NCBI RefSeq assembly: GCF_039414295.1
Contig: NZ_JBCITM010000001.1
Location: 248,001-312,000 of the forward strand
Direction of reading: 5' to 3'
From: Anoxynatronum sibiricum
Lineage (GTDB): Bacteria; Bacillota; Clostridia; Peptostreptococcales; Tindalliaceae
DNA length: 64,000 nt
Below, in pieces: positions 24,384 through 32,613 of this stretch (its first letter is position 1; every line of letters begins with the position of its first letter). Both the position numbers and the translations under genes were made by a program. Under the pieces are notes generated by a model. The model made no database searches, was not told the origin of the DNA, and was given only the letters and a program-made list of their open reading frames with translations.

Positions 24384-26300
24384 ATGAAAAAAAACTGGAC
24401 AATTAACATGCCTGACAATCAAACAGTCAAACTGCTGCTCCTTTTTTCGTTGTCGCTGTTGTTTAAAATGATGATTCTCCACCAGCAAATGCACATTGAG
24501 CTACACTACTGGCTGGTGGCGTTCATGAATCTGGCAAGTGTTTTCTCTGTTTATTTGCTGGCGACATTTTTACTAAAGCCTGAAAAACGCCTTACTGGTT
24601 ACCTCTGGATCCATGGCATACTGACAATGTTGATTTTCATCAATACCGTGTATTACAGTCATTTCTACACATTGGTGCCGGCACACAGTATATTTCAAAT
24701 TGGACAGTTGGGGGGCGTGACAGAAAGCATTGCTGCGCTGATTAAACCCATCTATTTCCTATATTTCATCGATACCGTGGTGCTGGCGGTCCTTTGCCTG
24801 CGAAAGCAGTTGAAAATGAACCGAAGAGAAAAGCGTTACAATTTAGTGTATGTACTACTTTTACTGCCGCTGATTTTCGGCATGGGGATTACTTTTTGCA
24901 CGCTTGAAGAACGTACGGAAGGCCACCTGACACCCTTGAACCTGGGTATGCTGAACTATCACCTGGTGGATGTGATTCAACTTTTCAAGCCGGCAACGGT
25001 AGACCCTCAACTGGCGGAGGAAGCTGTTTCAGCAATTGTTCAGGAAGCAGACGAGCGTCGATTCAAGGGGCTGCTGGAGGGGAGAAATGTTTTTGTCATA
25101 CAGGCAGAGTCACTGCAGACGTTTGTTATGGAACATCCTCTGGCAGGGCAGGAAATTACACCAGTGTTGAATCAGCTTGTTCAGGAAGACAGTATCTATT
25201 TCTCGCGATTCTATGAACAGGCTGGGTGGGGTAACACATCAGACGCCGAGTTTGTGAGTCACAACAGTTTTTATCCCTCAACGAAAACCTTCAGCTATCG
25301 GGCCTACGAGAACAATGCTTTCTATTCACTGCCACATCACTTAAAAAAGCAGGGCTACACCACCATGGTCTTTCATGGGAACGACCCGTCCTTCTGGAAC
25401 CGTGAAAACGCTTATAAAGGTCAGGGTATTGACCATTTTTATGCCAGTGAAGACTTTGAGATGAACGACCTCATAGGTATGGGACTCAGTGACCGGCAGT
25501 TGTTTCAACAATCCATTACTGTCATCAAACAGATACCAGAACCTTTTTATGCCTTTTACATTACGCTGACTTCACACCACCCTTTTGTGATGCCTGATGA
25601 ACTGCAAAAGCTGGAAATGAGCGCTGATTATGAAGACACTGTTTTGGGACACTATTTGCAGTCAGTTCACTATCTGGATGAGGAGATCGGACGTTTTATC
25701 CAGCGCTTAAAATCAGAAGGACTTTATGATAATGCTGCCATTATCATCTATGGTGACCATCAGGGTCTTGACATGCGAAATGAAGAAGCCAACGATTTGG
25801 TGAGCCACTTTATTCGACGACCCTACGAAGAAGATGAAATGTTTCGGGTGCCTCTCATCATTCACATTCCCGGCAGCGGTCTGGCGGAGACTGTCGAGAC
25901 TGCCGGAGGACAAATAGACTTTTTTCCCACTATTGCCAATTTGGCAGGAGTTCCTTTGCATCCAAATCGTGTGATGGGAAAAGACCTGCTGAATATCATG
26001 GAAGGGTTTGTGGCAAAGCAGGTTCATGTGGCTGCGGGCTCGTTCATTGATAACGAAAAAGTGTTTATCATGTCGTCGGATGGGCTTTATGATAATAGCC
26101 GTGCCTGGAGACTGGGCACTGGAGAACCAGTAGCGCTGGAAAAGTGTCGGGATAATTATGAACGTGCACTGGCAGAAATCACTCTTTCAGAGTACATCCT
26201 CCAAAATGATTTGATTCCACGGGTGCAGGAGGCAGGGCTGGAAGGCATCCTGGATGAAATTCGCCAGGCATTGCAGCTGGAAGAGATGCCTGTTGAATAG
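24384..26300 (+). CDS. LtaS-like sulfatase-fold phosphoglycerol transferase
   Basis: The 638-residue membrane enzyme has about five hydrophobic helices in the first 190 residues and an extracellular sulfatase domain in the rest. Metal-binding Glu is in VIQAESLQ, and Thr285 in WGNTSDAEF is the likely nucleophile, as in lipoteichoic acid synthase. Other marks are FHGNDPSFWNR, TLTSHHPF and YGDHQG. Relatives move glycerol phosphate from phosphatidylglycerol onto teichoic acid or glycolipid. AGGAGG precedes the ATG. The gene stands alone, with no glycolipid synthase nearby, so the exact polymer is not proven. Confidence 0.9.
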   Translation: MKKNWTINMPDNQTVKLLLLFSLSLLFKMMILHQQMHIELHYWLVAFMNLASVFSVYLLATFLLKPEKRLTGYLWIHGILTMLIFINTVYYSHFYTLVPAHSIFQIGQLGGVTESIAALIKPIYFLYFIDTVVLAVLCLRKQLKMNRREKRYNLVYVLLLLPLIFGMGITFCTLEERTEGHLTPLNLGMLNYHLVDVIQLFKPATVDPQLAEEAVSAIVQEADERRFKGLLEGRNVFVIQAESLQTFVMEHPLAGQEITPVLNQLVQEDSIYFSRFYEQAGWGNTSDAEFVSHNSFYPSTKTFSYRAYENNAFYSLPHHLKKQGYTTMVFHGNDPSFWNRENAYKGQGIDHFYASEDFEMNDLIGMGLSDRQLFQQSITVIKQIPEPFYAFYITLTSHHPFVMPDELQKLEMSADYEDTVLGHYLQSVHYLDEEIGRFIQRLKSEGLYDNAAIIIYGDHQGLDMRNEEANDLVSHFIRRPYEEDEMFRVPLIIHIPGSGLAETVETAGGQIDFFPTIANLAGVPLHPNRVMGKDLLNIMEGFVAKQVHVAAGSFIDNEKVFIMSSDGLYDNSRAWRLGTGEPVALEKCRDNYERALAEITLSEYILQNDLIPRVQEAGLEGILDEIRQALQLEEMPVE

Positions 26301-26342
26301 ATGGAAATGGACGCTCGAGTCGGGTTGAATCAAGTGCATCCC

Positions 26343-26371
26343 TTGACTTAACCTGCGAAGAGCAGTATAAT
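26343..26371 (+). promoter_or_regulatory. Promoter of the TPP-riboswitch operon
   Basis: TTGACT (26343-26348) and TATAAT (26366-26371) have a 17-base spacer. The predicted start near 26378 is just before the riboswitch. Confidence 0.85.
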
Positions 26372-26387
26372 TAAAAGGCACAAGTGA

Positions 26388-26478
26388 AAACGGGGAGCTG
26401 AGACAGACTCGGCTGAGAGGGAACTATCTTGTTCCGACCCGCAACCTGATCTGGATAATGCCAGCGGAGGGATCAATA
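26388..26478 (+). promoter_or_regulatory. TPP riboswitch (THI element)
   Basis: All conserved blocks are present in order: CGGGGAGC, GGCTGAGAGGGA, GACCCGCAACCTGATCTGG, ATAATGCCAGCGGAGGGA. The 5' GGGG and 3' CGGAGGGA ends sit where the closing helix would form. A terminator follows 12 bases later, so TPP binding should stop transcription. The first gene encodes a thiamine-precursor-type binding protein, which fits. Confidence 0.96.
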
Positions 26479-26489
26479 CGATTATTGAA

Positions 26490-26520
26490 ACCCTGTAACC
26501 TCCGTGGCTACAGGTTTTTT
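26490..26520 (+). terminator. Terminator of the TPP riboswitch expression platform
   Basis: CCTGTA pairs with TACAGG. Two further CC/GG pairs form inside the loop, and TTTTTTTA follows. It lies between the riboswitch and the lipoprotein gene. Confidence 0.85.
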
Positions 26521-26573
26521 TATGTTTTGGACCGGATCACGCCTCAAAAAACATCAACAGGAGGAACAGCCAA

Positions 26574-27650
26574 ATGAAGTATCAACACAACCGCATAAAG
26601 AGCAAAGAAAGAAACGGCATGAGTTTTCCGGGATGGGCCACGGCATTGCTCATCGCAAGCCTTATGATTGCGGGGGCCATGACCGGTTGTCAGTCACCAC
26701 CAGTCTCCGACAGCGGAGTGTCAGGTGAGCCGCTGCGAGCTGTCACGCTGGTGCTGGACTGGGTGCCCAATACCAATCACACTGGGTTTTACAGCGCCGT
26801 ATCCATGGGATATTTTGCCGAAGAGGGTCTGGAGGTGGAGATCATTCAGCCCACTCACGGAGGCAGTGCTGACTTAATTGCAGCCGGCCAGGGTGAGTTT
26901 GGCATCAGCTATCAGGAACAGGTGACTTATGCCCGCACCGCTGCTGATCCATTGCCCATAAAGGCCATTGCCGCCATTATCCAGCATAACACCTCTGGAT
27001 TTGCTTCGCCGGCATCCAAAAACATCGAGCATCCTGGAGATTTTGAAGGAAAGACCTATGGAGGTTGGGGTTCACCGGTGGAAGAAGCCATGCTGCAAGC
27101 ACTGATGACCAGTGATGGTGGTGATTTTTCTCAGGTGGAAATGATGAGCATCGGAACAGCTGATTTTTTTGATGCCGTTGAAAACCACGTTGATTTCACC
27201 TGGATTTACTATGGGTGGGATGGGATTGCCGCTGAACTGCGAGATTACGACATCAATTTCATTCTTCTGCAGGATTATGTGCCGGCACTGAATTTTTATA
27301 CACCAGCATTGATTACCAGCGAAAAGCTTATCGATGAAGATCCTGAGCTGGTGCAAGCTTTTCTCAGGGCGTCTGCCAGAGGATATCAATTTGCAATACA
27401 ACAACCGGAAGCAGCAGCAGCACATTTGCTGGCCGCAGTCCCTGAGCTGGATGAAGCGATGGTGGTGGCCAGCCAGCAGTACCTTGCGCAGCAGTATCAG
27501 GCTGATGCCCCCCGCTGGGGAGAAATGAAGCTGTCGGTCTGGGAAGATTATGCCCACTGGATGTTTCAGCAGGGATTGCTGGAAAACCAGTTGGACGCAT
27601 CTGCAGCCTTTACCAACGCCTATCTGCCTGAAGCGGGTGATATCAAATGA
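26574..27650 (+). CDS. ThiY-like (NMT1/THI5 family) thiamine-pyrimidine-binding lipoprotein
   Basis: The 358-residue substrate-binding lipoprotein has a signal peptide, with lipobox AGAMTGC near residue 38. The mature part begins VTLVLDWVPNTNHTGFYSA and continues GYFAEEGLEVEIIQP, the hallmark of NMT1/THI5-like proteins that bind HMP or formylamino-HMP thiamine precursors. AGGAGG precedes the ATG. The TPP riboswitch upstream supports this role. The usual permease (ThiX) and ATPase (ThiZ) are not in the operon. A methyltransferase follows with a four-base overlap. Confidence 0.93.
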   Translation: MKYQHNRIKSKERNGMSFPGWATALLIASLMIAGAMTGCQSPPVSDSGVSGEPLRAVTLVLDWVPNTNHTGFYSAVSMGYFAEEGLEVEIIQPTHGGSADLIAAGQGEFGISYQEQVTYARTAADPLPIKAIAAIIQHNTSGFASPASKNIEHPGDFEGKTYGGWGSPVEEAMLQALMTSDGGDFSQVEMMSIGTADFFDAVENHVDFTWIYYGWDGIAAELRDYDINFILLQDYVPALNFYTPALITSEKLIDEDPELVQAFLRASARGYQFAIQQPEAAAAHLLAAVPELDEAMVVASQQYLAQQYQADAPRWGEMKLSVWEDYAHWMFQQGLLENQLDASAAFTNAYLPEAGDIK

Positions 27651-28321
27651 CCTTTTTCAACAGTATCGCCAACGAATATGACCAGTGGTACACAACACCC
27701 ATGGGTAGTTTGGTGGACCAGGTTGAAACTGATTTGGCCATGAAGCTGTTTCCCCTTCAGCCAGGGATGAAGGTACTGGATGCCGGGTGTGGTACCGGAA
27801 ACTTCAGCCTGAAACTGGCACAACAGGGAGTGGTGGTTACGGGAATAGATATGTCTCCCGAAATGCTTGCTTATGCCCGGGAAAAAGCCAAGGTCGCCGA
27901 TTTTGAGATTCCATTTGTTGAAATGGACATGTACCAACTTGATTATTCGGATCAGACCTTCGATGGTGTCTTCTCCATGGCGGCTTTTGAATTCATTCGC
28001 GAACCTGAAAGAGCACTGAAAGAATTATTTCGGGTATTGAAGCCCGGCGGTATTTTGCTGGTGGGCACCATTAACCGGGAGAGTGCCTGGGGAGAATTAT
28101 ATACTTCTCCTGACTTTCAAAAAAACACCGTTTTTAAGCATGCTTCGTTTAAGTCATTGGATGACATGAAGGCATGGGAGCCAAACCAACTGGTGAAGAC
28201 CGGTAGCTGTCTGTTTCTTCCGCCGGATACACCAGATGATCAGTGGACTCTGGAACAGGAAGACCAATTCCGGCAACACAATAGAGGAGGATTTATATGT
28301 GCGCTCTGGCAAAAACGGTGA
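27647..28321 (+). CDS. Class I SAM methyltransferase in the TPP-regulated operon
   Basis: The 224-residue methyltransferase has motif I VLDAGCGTGNFSLKLA near residue 42, GIDMSPEMLAYAREKA, DQTFDGVFSMAAFEF and RVLKPGGILLVGTINRESAW. This matches UbiE/Methyltransf_11-like small-molecule enzymes. The ATG overlaps the stop of the lipoprotein gene (ATGA), and the 3' end overlaps the thiamine-binding gene by 25 bases. The three genes should therefore be translated together under TPP control. The substrate is unknown; a role in salvage or modification of a thiamine-related compound is inferred from context only. Confidence 0.88.
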   Translation: MTFFNSIANEYDQWYTTPMGSLVDQVETDLAMKLFPLQPGMKVLDAGCGTGNFSLKLAQQGVVVTGIDMSPEMLAYAREKAKVADFEIPFVEMDMYQLDYSDQTFDGVFSMAAFEFIREPERALKELFRVLKPGGILLVGTINRESAWGELYTSPDFQKNTVFKHASFKSLDDMKAWEPNQLVKTGSCLFLPPDTPDDQWTLEQEDQFRQHNRGGFICALWQKR

Positions 28322-28569
28322 CAGGTACCTGCCAGTTGGCCTTTTTGCCACTGGAAACAACCAGTTCCGACGCCGCTGTTGAGCAGGTGCTTCAAATTAT
28401 TGAATCCAGCGGCCTTGAAGCAGAAGTGGGGCCGGTATCCACCCTGATCAGGGGTGATGCGGAAGCATTGTGTGCATTAATCCAACGCATTTATAAAACC
28501 ATGGACGATTCCCAGGTGCGGTTCTCCATGAATCTGTTGATTTCCAACAAATGCGGCTGTCGCCGCTAA
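28297..28569 (+). CDS. Thiamine-binding domain protein (YkoF/MTH1187-like)
   Basis: The 90-residue protein fits the Thiamine_BP (MTH1187/YkoF) family. It has the small ferredoxin-like fold pattern QLAFLPLETTSSDAAVEQVLQIIESSG, then EVGPVSTLIRGD and a closing strand with RFSMNLLISN. GAGGAGG inside the end of the methyltransferase gene precedes its ATG. Relatives bind thiamine or HMP. It ends in a Cys-rich tail (CGCRR) that is unusual. As the last gene of the TPP operon, it could be an intracellular binding or sensing partner of the uptake system. Confidence 0.85.
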   Translation: MCALAKTVTGTCQLAFLPLETTSSDAAVEQVLQIIESSGLEAEVGPVSTLIRGDAEALCALIQRIYKTMDDSQVRFSMNLLISNKCGCRR

Positions 28570-28678
28570 AGACAGACCGGGACCTTACCATAACATGGAC
28601 AGGGTTCCGGTTTTGTGGTATAAGAAAGAAGAGAATTGACTGCACAGGCAGTGAGTATACATTTGGGGTTGAAGCACT

Positions 28679-29512
28679 ATGGAATCGGCTCATCAGCATT
28701 TTTTATGGCGGGAAACCAGTGGGGTTACATATGGGTATTTTCCGGCATTTGAAGCAACAGGAATAGTGAATCACGGGTTCAGCACACGTCTGGGTGGTGT
28801 CAGCACCGGCTCTTATGAAACCATGAATCTTGCCTATAACAGCGGTGATCATCCCGACCATGTCACAGAAAACTACAGGCGATTCACAGGTGCATTGGGT
28901 GTTAATTGGCACCTGGCTGTTTTGACTCATCAAACACACGAAACTTGTGTTCGTCAGGTCACCAGACAAGATGTAGGCAAAGGGTTGGCCCAAAAAAGAG
29001 ATTACAGCCATGTGGATGCACTGATCACCAATGAACCGGGAATTCCGTTAATGACTTTTCATGCTGACTGTGTCCCCCTGTACATTTTGGATCCGGTGAA
29101 TAGAGCCATTGGGTTGGGGCACGCAGGATGGCGGGGAACTGTCAATCAACTGGCGGTGAAGCTTGTTCAGGAAATGACAGCAGCTTATGGATCAAAGCCC
29201 AAAAACCTGCTGGCTGCCATTGGACCCGCCATCGATGCATGCTGCTATCTCATTCGAGAAGACGTTTACAACAGTTTCAGAGAGAAGCTTCCATTAGCAG
29301 ACGCTTCAATCAGCCATGTCAATGACCAACAGTGGCGACTATCGCTTCCTGAAGTCAATCGGCAGCTGCTGATGCAGGCTGGAATATCGAGCAACAGAAT
29401 CATTCAATCGCAAATTTGTACCTGCTGTCATGCATCTATTCTCTTTTCCCACAGGGCCCATGGGCAGCAGCGGGGAACAATGGCGGCACTCATGCAGCTT
29501 AATGGCAAATAG
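28679..29512 (+). CDS. Laccase-domain (YfiH/PgeF-like) protein
   Basis: The 277-residue protein is a YfiH-family enzyme. Signatures are HGFSTRLGGVS, LTHQTHETCVRQV, ADCVPLYILD with GLGHAGWRGTVNQL, and IGPAIDACCYLI. The conserved His/Cys residues form the metal site. Relatives are annotated as purine nucleoside phosphorylase/adenosine deaminase or as peptidoglycan-editing PgeF. Only a weak GGGG precedes the ATG at 28679. The stop is 16 bases before the deacylase gene, so the two are probably co-transcribed. Confidence 0.9.
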   Translation: MESAHQHFLWRETSGVTYGYFPAFEATGIVNHGFSTRLGGVSTGSYETMNLAYNSGDHPDHVTENYRRFTGALGVNWHLAVLTHQTHETCVRQVTRQDVGKGLAQKRDYSHVDALITNEPGIPLMTFHADCVPLYILDPVNRAIGLGHAGWRGTVNQLAVKLVQEMTAAYGSKPKNLLAAIGPAIDACCYLIREDVYNSFREKLPLADASISHVNDQQWRLSLPEVNRQLLMQAGISSNRIIQSQICTCCHASILFSHRAHGQQRGTMAALMQLNGK

Positions 29513-29528
29513 AGATGGGAGGTGTACC

Positions 29529-30029
29529 ATGCTCAATGAAGCAGAGCAGTCTCAAAAAGTCTTTCAGGTACTTGATCAGCTTGGAATTTCATACACTCTC
29601 CACCGTCATCCAGCAGTGTATACTGTGGAAGAGGCTATGAAACATGATGCAGGAATCGAAGGGCTGCATTGCAAGAATCTGTTTCTGAGAGATCATAAGG
29701 GGAGAAATCATATACTGGTGGTAACGGAAAACCTAAAAGTCATTCAGGTGAAAGAGGTGGGGCAAAAGCTGGGATTGGGGAACCTCAGCTTTGCCTCACC
29801 AGAGCGCTTGATGAAGTATCTGGGATTGGAACCAGGCTCAGTGAGTCCCTTTGGACTCATTAATGATGAAAGCAAACAGGTGGTGTTGATTCTGGATGAG
29901 ACGCTTCGGCAGACTGAACTGATTAATTTTCACCCCAATGTGAATACCATGACAATCACCTTGCGCTATGAAGACTTTGAAGTATTTGTGCAATCGACAG
30001 GAAACCCCTGTGAATTAATGATGCTTTAA
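29529..30029 (+). CDS. YbaK/PrdX-type aminoacyl-tRNA deacylase
   Basis: The 166-residue YbaK/ProX-like protein begins with a helix (QKVFQVLDQLGISYTLHRHPAVYTVEEA). It then has CKNLFLRDHKGRNHILVV, the lysine region found in editing domains, and SPFGLINDESKQVVLILD. Such proteins clear mischarged tRNA, for example Ala-tRNA(Pro). In Clostridia a close form (PrdX) sits beside proline reductase genes, but none are here. GGGAGGTG precedes the ATG at 29529, and an in-frame ATG 33 codons upstream lies inside the previous gene. Confidence 0.88.
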   Translation: MLNEAEQSQKVFQVLDQLGISYTLHRHPAVYTVEEAMKHDAGIEGLHCKNLFLRDHKGRNHILVVTENLKVIQVKEVGQKLGLGNLSFASPERLMKYLGLEPGSVSPFGLINDESKQVVLILDETLRQTELINFHPNVNTMTITLRYEDFEVFVQSTGNPCELMML

Positions 30030-30118
30030 GGGTCTGTCGAAGGCACCGGCAAGAAGCGGTATTGTCATATCAGACTTTCGATGACATAGATGATATTGAA
30101 AGTGAGTCGTTGTAGCTA

Positions 30119-30146
30119 TTGAGGATTTTGAGAATAAAGGTATAAT
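30119..30146 (+). promoter_or_regulatory. Promoter of HDOD gene
   Basis: TTGAGG (30119-30124) and a perfect TATAAT (30141-30146) have a 16-base spacer, about 40 bases before the start codon. Confidence 0.6.
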
Positions 30147-30187
30147 AGAAGACAGAAGCACTAATCTGTCAATAATGGGGCGAGCAT

Positions 30188-31036
30188 ATGACGAAGATAT
30201 CGATGGAAGAAATCGTTGAACGGGTTCGAGACATACCTGCTTTTCCGCATACTATTACTCGTATTATTCAGTTGGCAGAATCGCCGGAATCGACGGTTCA
30301 TGACATTGAAAATGAAGTCATTCGAGATCAGAGCCTGACAGCGACGGTACTGCGCTTTGCTAACTCAACCCATTATGGTTACTCACGAACCATATCAACC
30401 ATCTCTCAGGCGACGGTTGTATTGGGCTTTCAAGCCATCAAAAGTATTGCCATGGCGGCCTCTGTAAGCCAGTTAATGGCCCGGGAGCTGCCAGGCTATG
30501 CCCTTGAAAAAGAAGCACTTTGGCGGCAGTCACAGACCTGCGCCATTGCAGCCAGGCTCATCGCCAAAAAAGTGAAATATGCCAGACCAGATGAAGCATA
30601 TGTGGCAGGATTACTGCGGGATATTGGAAAGGTGATTCTGGACACATATCTAAAAGATCAGGTTCAACTAATTCAGCAAAAAGTGGAAAACGACCAGATC
30701 ACTTTTATGGAAGCGGAAGAAGAAGTGCTGGGGTTTCATCATGGCCAGGTGGGGGCCAGCATCGCAGAAAAATGGCATTTACCCAGTGACCTGGCAGAAT
30801 CCATTGCCCTTCATCATGAACCTGGAAGAGCGGAAATTAATCCCCGTCTGGTGGCCATCACCCATTTGGCCGACGCACTGGTGATGATGCTGGGAGTACA
30901 AATGGGTGCTGATGGACTAGCCTATCATTTTTCTCAGGAAGCCATGACATTGCTGGGTGTTGATGAAACCGACCTTCAACAGCTGATGTCAGAACTCATT
31001 GATCTGCTGGAAGATGAGGATGCTTTTAAAAAATGA
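30188..31036 (+). CDS. HDOD-domain protein
   Basis: The 282-residue protein is a single HDOD domain. It has the opening IPAFPHTITRIIQLAESPES, a helix DIENEVIRDQSLTATVLRFANSTHYG, and the VLGFQAIKSIAMAAS region. The HD-related part reads YVAGLLRDIGKV, with HHEPG later. The catalytic HD dyad is altered (RDIGK), so it is expected to be a signalling scaffold rather than a phosphohydrolase. HDOD proteins are often tied to c-di-GMP, motility or stress pathways, but none is adjacent. GGGGCGAG precedes the ATG. Confidence 0.9.
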   Translation: MTKISMEEIVERVRDIPAFPHTITRIIQLAESPESTVHDIENEVIRDQSLTATVLRFANSTHYGYSRTISTISQATVVLGFQAIKSIAMAASVSQLMARELPGYALEKEALWRQSQTCAIAARLIAKKVKYARPDEAYVAGLLRDIGKVILDTYLKDQVQLIQQKVENDQITFMEAEEEVLGFHHGQVGASIAEKWHLPSDLAESIALHHEPGRAEINPRLVAITHLADALVMMLGVQMGADGLAYHFSQEAMTLLGVDETDLQQLMSELIDLLEDEDAFKK

Positions 31037-31054
31037 ATGCTGACGCGGCATAAC

Positions 31055-31098
31055 AATCCGGGAACTCCCATGAGAATGATTCCCGGATTGTTTTTTTG
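31055..31098 (+). terminator. Terminator after HDOD gene
   Basis: CAATCCGGGA and TCCCGGATTG form a 10-base-pair stem around a 16-base loop, followed by TTTTTTT. Confidence 0.92.
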
Positions 31099-31152
31099 TC
31101 ATTGGGGTATTCATAATGTCATAGATGATGGTGATGGTCAGGAGGGGCGACA

Positions 31153-31845
31153 ATGAACAGTTCAAATGCCATGAATAAGAAGTACTTCCGCTATGTGAGT
31201 ATATTGATCACTGTCATGATGCTTGTGATCTTGGGGACACACCAGCCCGATGCGGCAGATACATGGCGGGAAATCATGAAAAAACCCGATGGGTTACAGG
31301 GGTACTATTATGCGACACCGTATGCTTTCAGCAATGGCCATTATGGGATTATGCGTGTCTGGAATCAGGGATATGCACAACGGGTTGAGCTTGACAATTT
31401 CGGTACAGGTGATATGACCATTCTTCTCACAAGGCAACAGGATGGGGCTTATTACCAGATTGATCCCCAGCGAAATGAAGCCATTGGTTTTCGCTATCGT
31501 GAAGAAGAAATTCCTCCGGGGGTGCTTGACGAAAGTCGCTATGCTGTCTCGGGCGATCGATATGATCCGGTTTTTCTCAGTCGCATACAAAATGTGGAAC
31601 AACTGGAGTACCTTCAGCAGGAAGCTTTGTATTTCGAAGTGCGTTCACCTCATCGCAATGGGGAAGAGACCTACCGCGCCTGGATTTCTGTGGAATATGG
31701 CCTGCCTCTAAAGGAGGAAATGGTGATGGCTGACGGCCGCATTCACCAGCGGGTGTATACAGATCTTCAGGAAGGGCCTTTTCCGCCGGATCTTTTTTTG
31801 TTGCCGGAAGATGTGGAAATCCTGTCATGGACCTGGTTTAATTGA
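31153..31845 (+). CDS. Secreted protein of unknown function, LolA-like pattern
   Basis: The 230-residue protein has an N-terminal hydrophobic segment (YFRYVSILITVMMLVILG, about residues 12-29) without a lipobox. The remainder has strand-rich stretches such as YGIMRVWNQGYAQRVELDN, MTILLTRQQDGAYYQIDP and VEYGLPLKEEMVM, and ends LFLLPEDVEILSWTWFN. The run of lipid-transfer-like strands resembles LolA/RseB-fold domains used by anti-sigma and lipoprotein-carrier proteins. That is structural intuition, not a motif match. GGAGGGG precedes the ATG. It is 25 bases before the sortase gene, so the pair probably forms an operon. Confidence 0.7.
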   Translation: MNSSNAMNKKYFRYVSILITVMMLVILGTHQPDAADTWREIMKKPDGLQGYYYATPYAFSNGHYGIMRVWNQGYAQRVELDNFGTGDMTILLTRQQDGAYYQIDPQRNEAIGFRYREEEIPPGVLDESRYAVSGDRYDPVFLSRIQNVEQLEYLQQEALYFEVRSPHRNGEETYRAWISVEYGLPLKEEMVMADGRIHQRVYTDLQEGPFPPDLFLLPEDVEILSWTWFN

Positions 31846-31870
31846 TGCTATGTAAAGTGAGGGCTGGAAG

Positions 31871-32521
31871 ATGAAAAAAACCGCACGCATGCGACTGATG
31901 CTATGGATACTTGTCATTGTTTTTGCAACAGGTGTAGCTGTTTGGGAATTATGGTTGAAGCCGGAACCCCCTGAAACTCCAGAGCAGCCCTCGGTGGAAG
32001 AGCCGACGGTGCCAGATTTACCAGAGCTTCCTGAACCGGAAGCAGAGCCGGAAGAACCGACGGAACCTGCCGCCATCTTGATACCTGAGTTTGCTGCAAA
32101 CCAGGTATCATCAGGAAGTGCACTGGGGCGGCTGGAAATTCCGGCGATTAATTTCAATATGGCAGTGATTGCTGATGCAACTCCAGCGAATTTGAACCGG
32201 GCACCGGCGTTGATGAAAAGCACCCATATGCCAGGCGCGCCTGGCAATGCAGTGATTTCAGGTCATCGCATGTATGAATTTGGAAGCCACCTCAACCGTT
32301 TGGATGAGCTGGATATTGATGACTGGATCTATTTTTCCAACGAAACCACTGCCTATCACTTCCAGGTAGAGCAAATAACGGTGGTTGATCCGGCAGAAAT
32401 CTGGATCACGCTGGGTGATCAGCGGGAAACCAGGCTGACACTTTTTGCCTGCACACCCATCAGAATTGCAACGCACAGATTGGTGGTTTTTGCCGTGCTT
32501 AAAGATGAAATTGCCCTATAA
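31871..32521 (+). CDS. Sortase (class D/E-like)
   Basis: The 216-residue membrane-anchored transpeptidase has a signal-anchor helix at residues 10-27. A Pro/Glu-rich linker spans about 32-78, and the sortase barrel fills the rest. Catalytic residues are His132 (ISGHRM), Cys194 (LFACTP) and Arg203 (THR). Sortases join proteins with LPxTG-like signals to the cell wall or to pilins. No protein in the window carries a recognisable sorting signal, so its substrate is elsewhere or unusual. It follows the secreted protein gene closely. The exact class needs phylogeny. Confidence 0.9.
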   Translation: MKKTARMRLMLWILVIVFATGVAVWELWLKPEPPETPEQPSVEEPTVPDLPELPEPEAEPEEPTEPAAILIPEFAANQVSSGSALGRLEIPAINFNMAVIADATPANLNRAPALMKSTHMPGAPGNAVISGHRMYEFGSHLNRLDELDIDDWIYFSNETTAYHFQVEQITVVDPAEIWITLGDQRETRLTLFACTPIRIATHRLVVFAVLKDEIAL

Positions 32522-32529
32522 TACTTACG

Positions 32530-32559
32530 TTGTTCACCTGGGCGAGGCTGTGATAGAAT
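32530..32559 (+). promoter_or_regulatory. Promoter of recD2
   Basis: TTGTTC (32530-32535) and TAGAAT (32554-32559) have an 18-base spacer. A TG one base before the -10 box gives it extended -10 character. Confidence 0.55.
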
Positions 32560-32613
32560 GAACATGAACGGGTGACGGATCAGTCAATCTGGACATAAAG
32601 GAAGGACTCTCAG

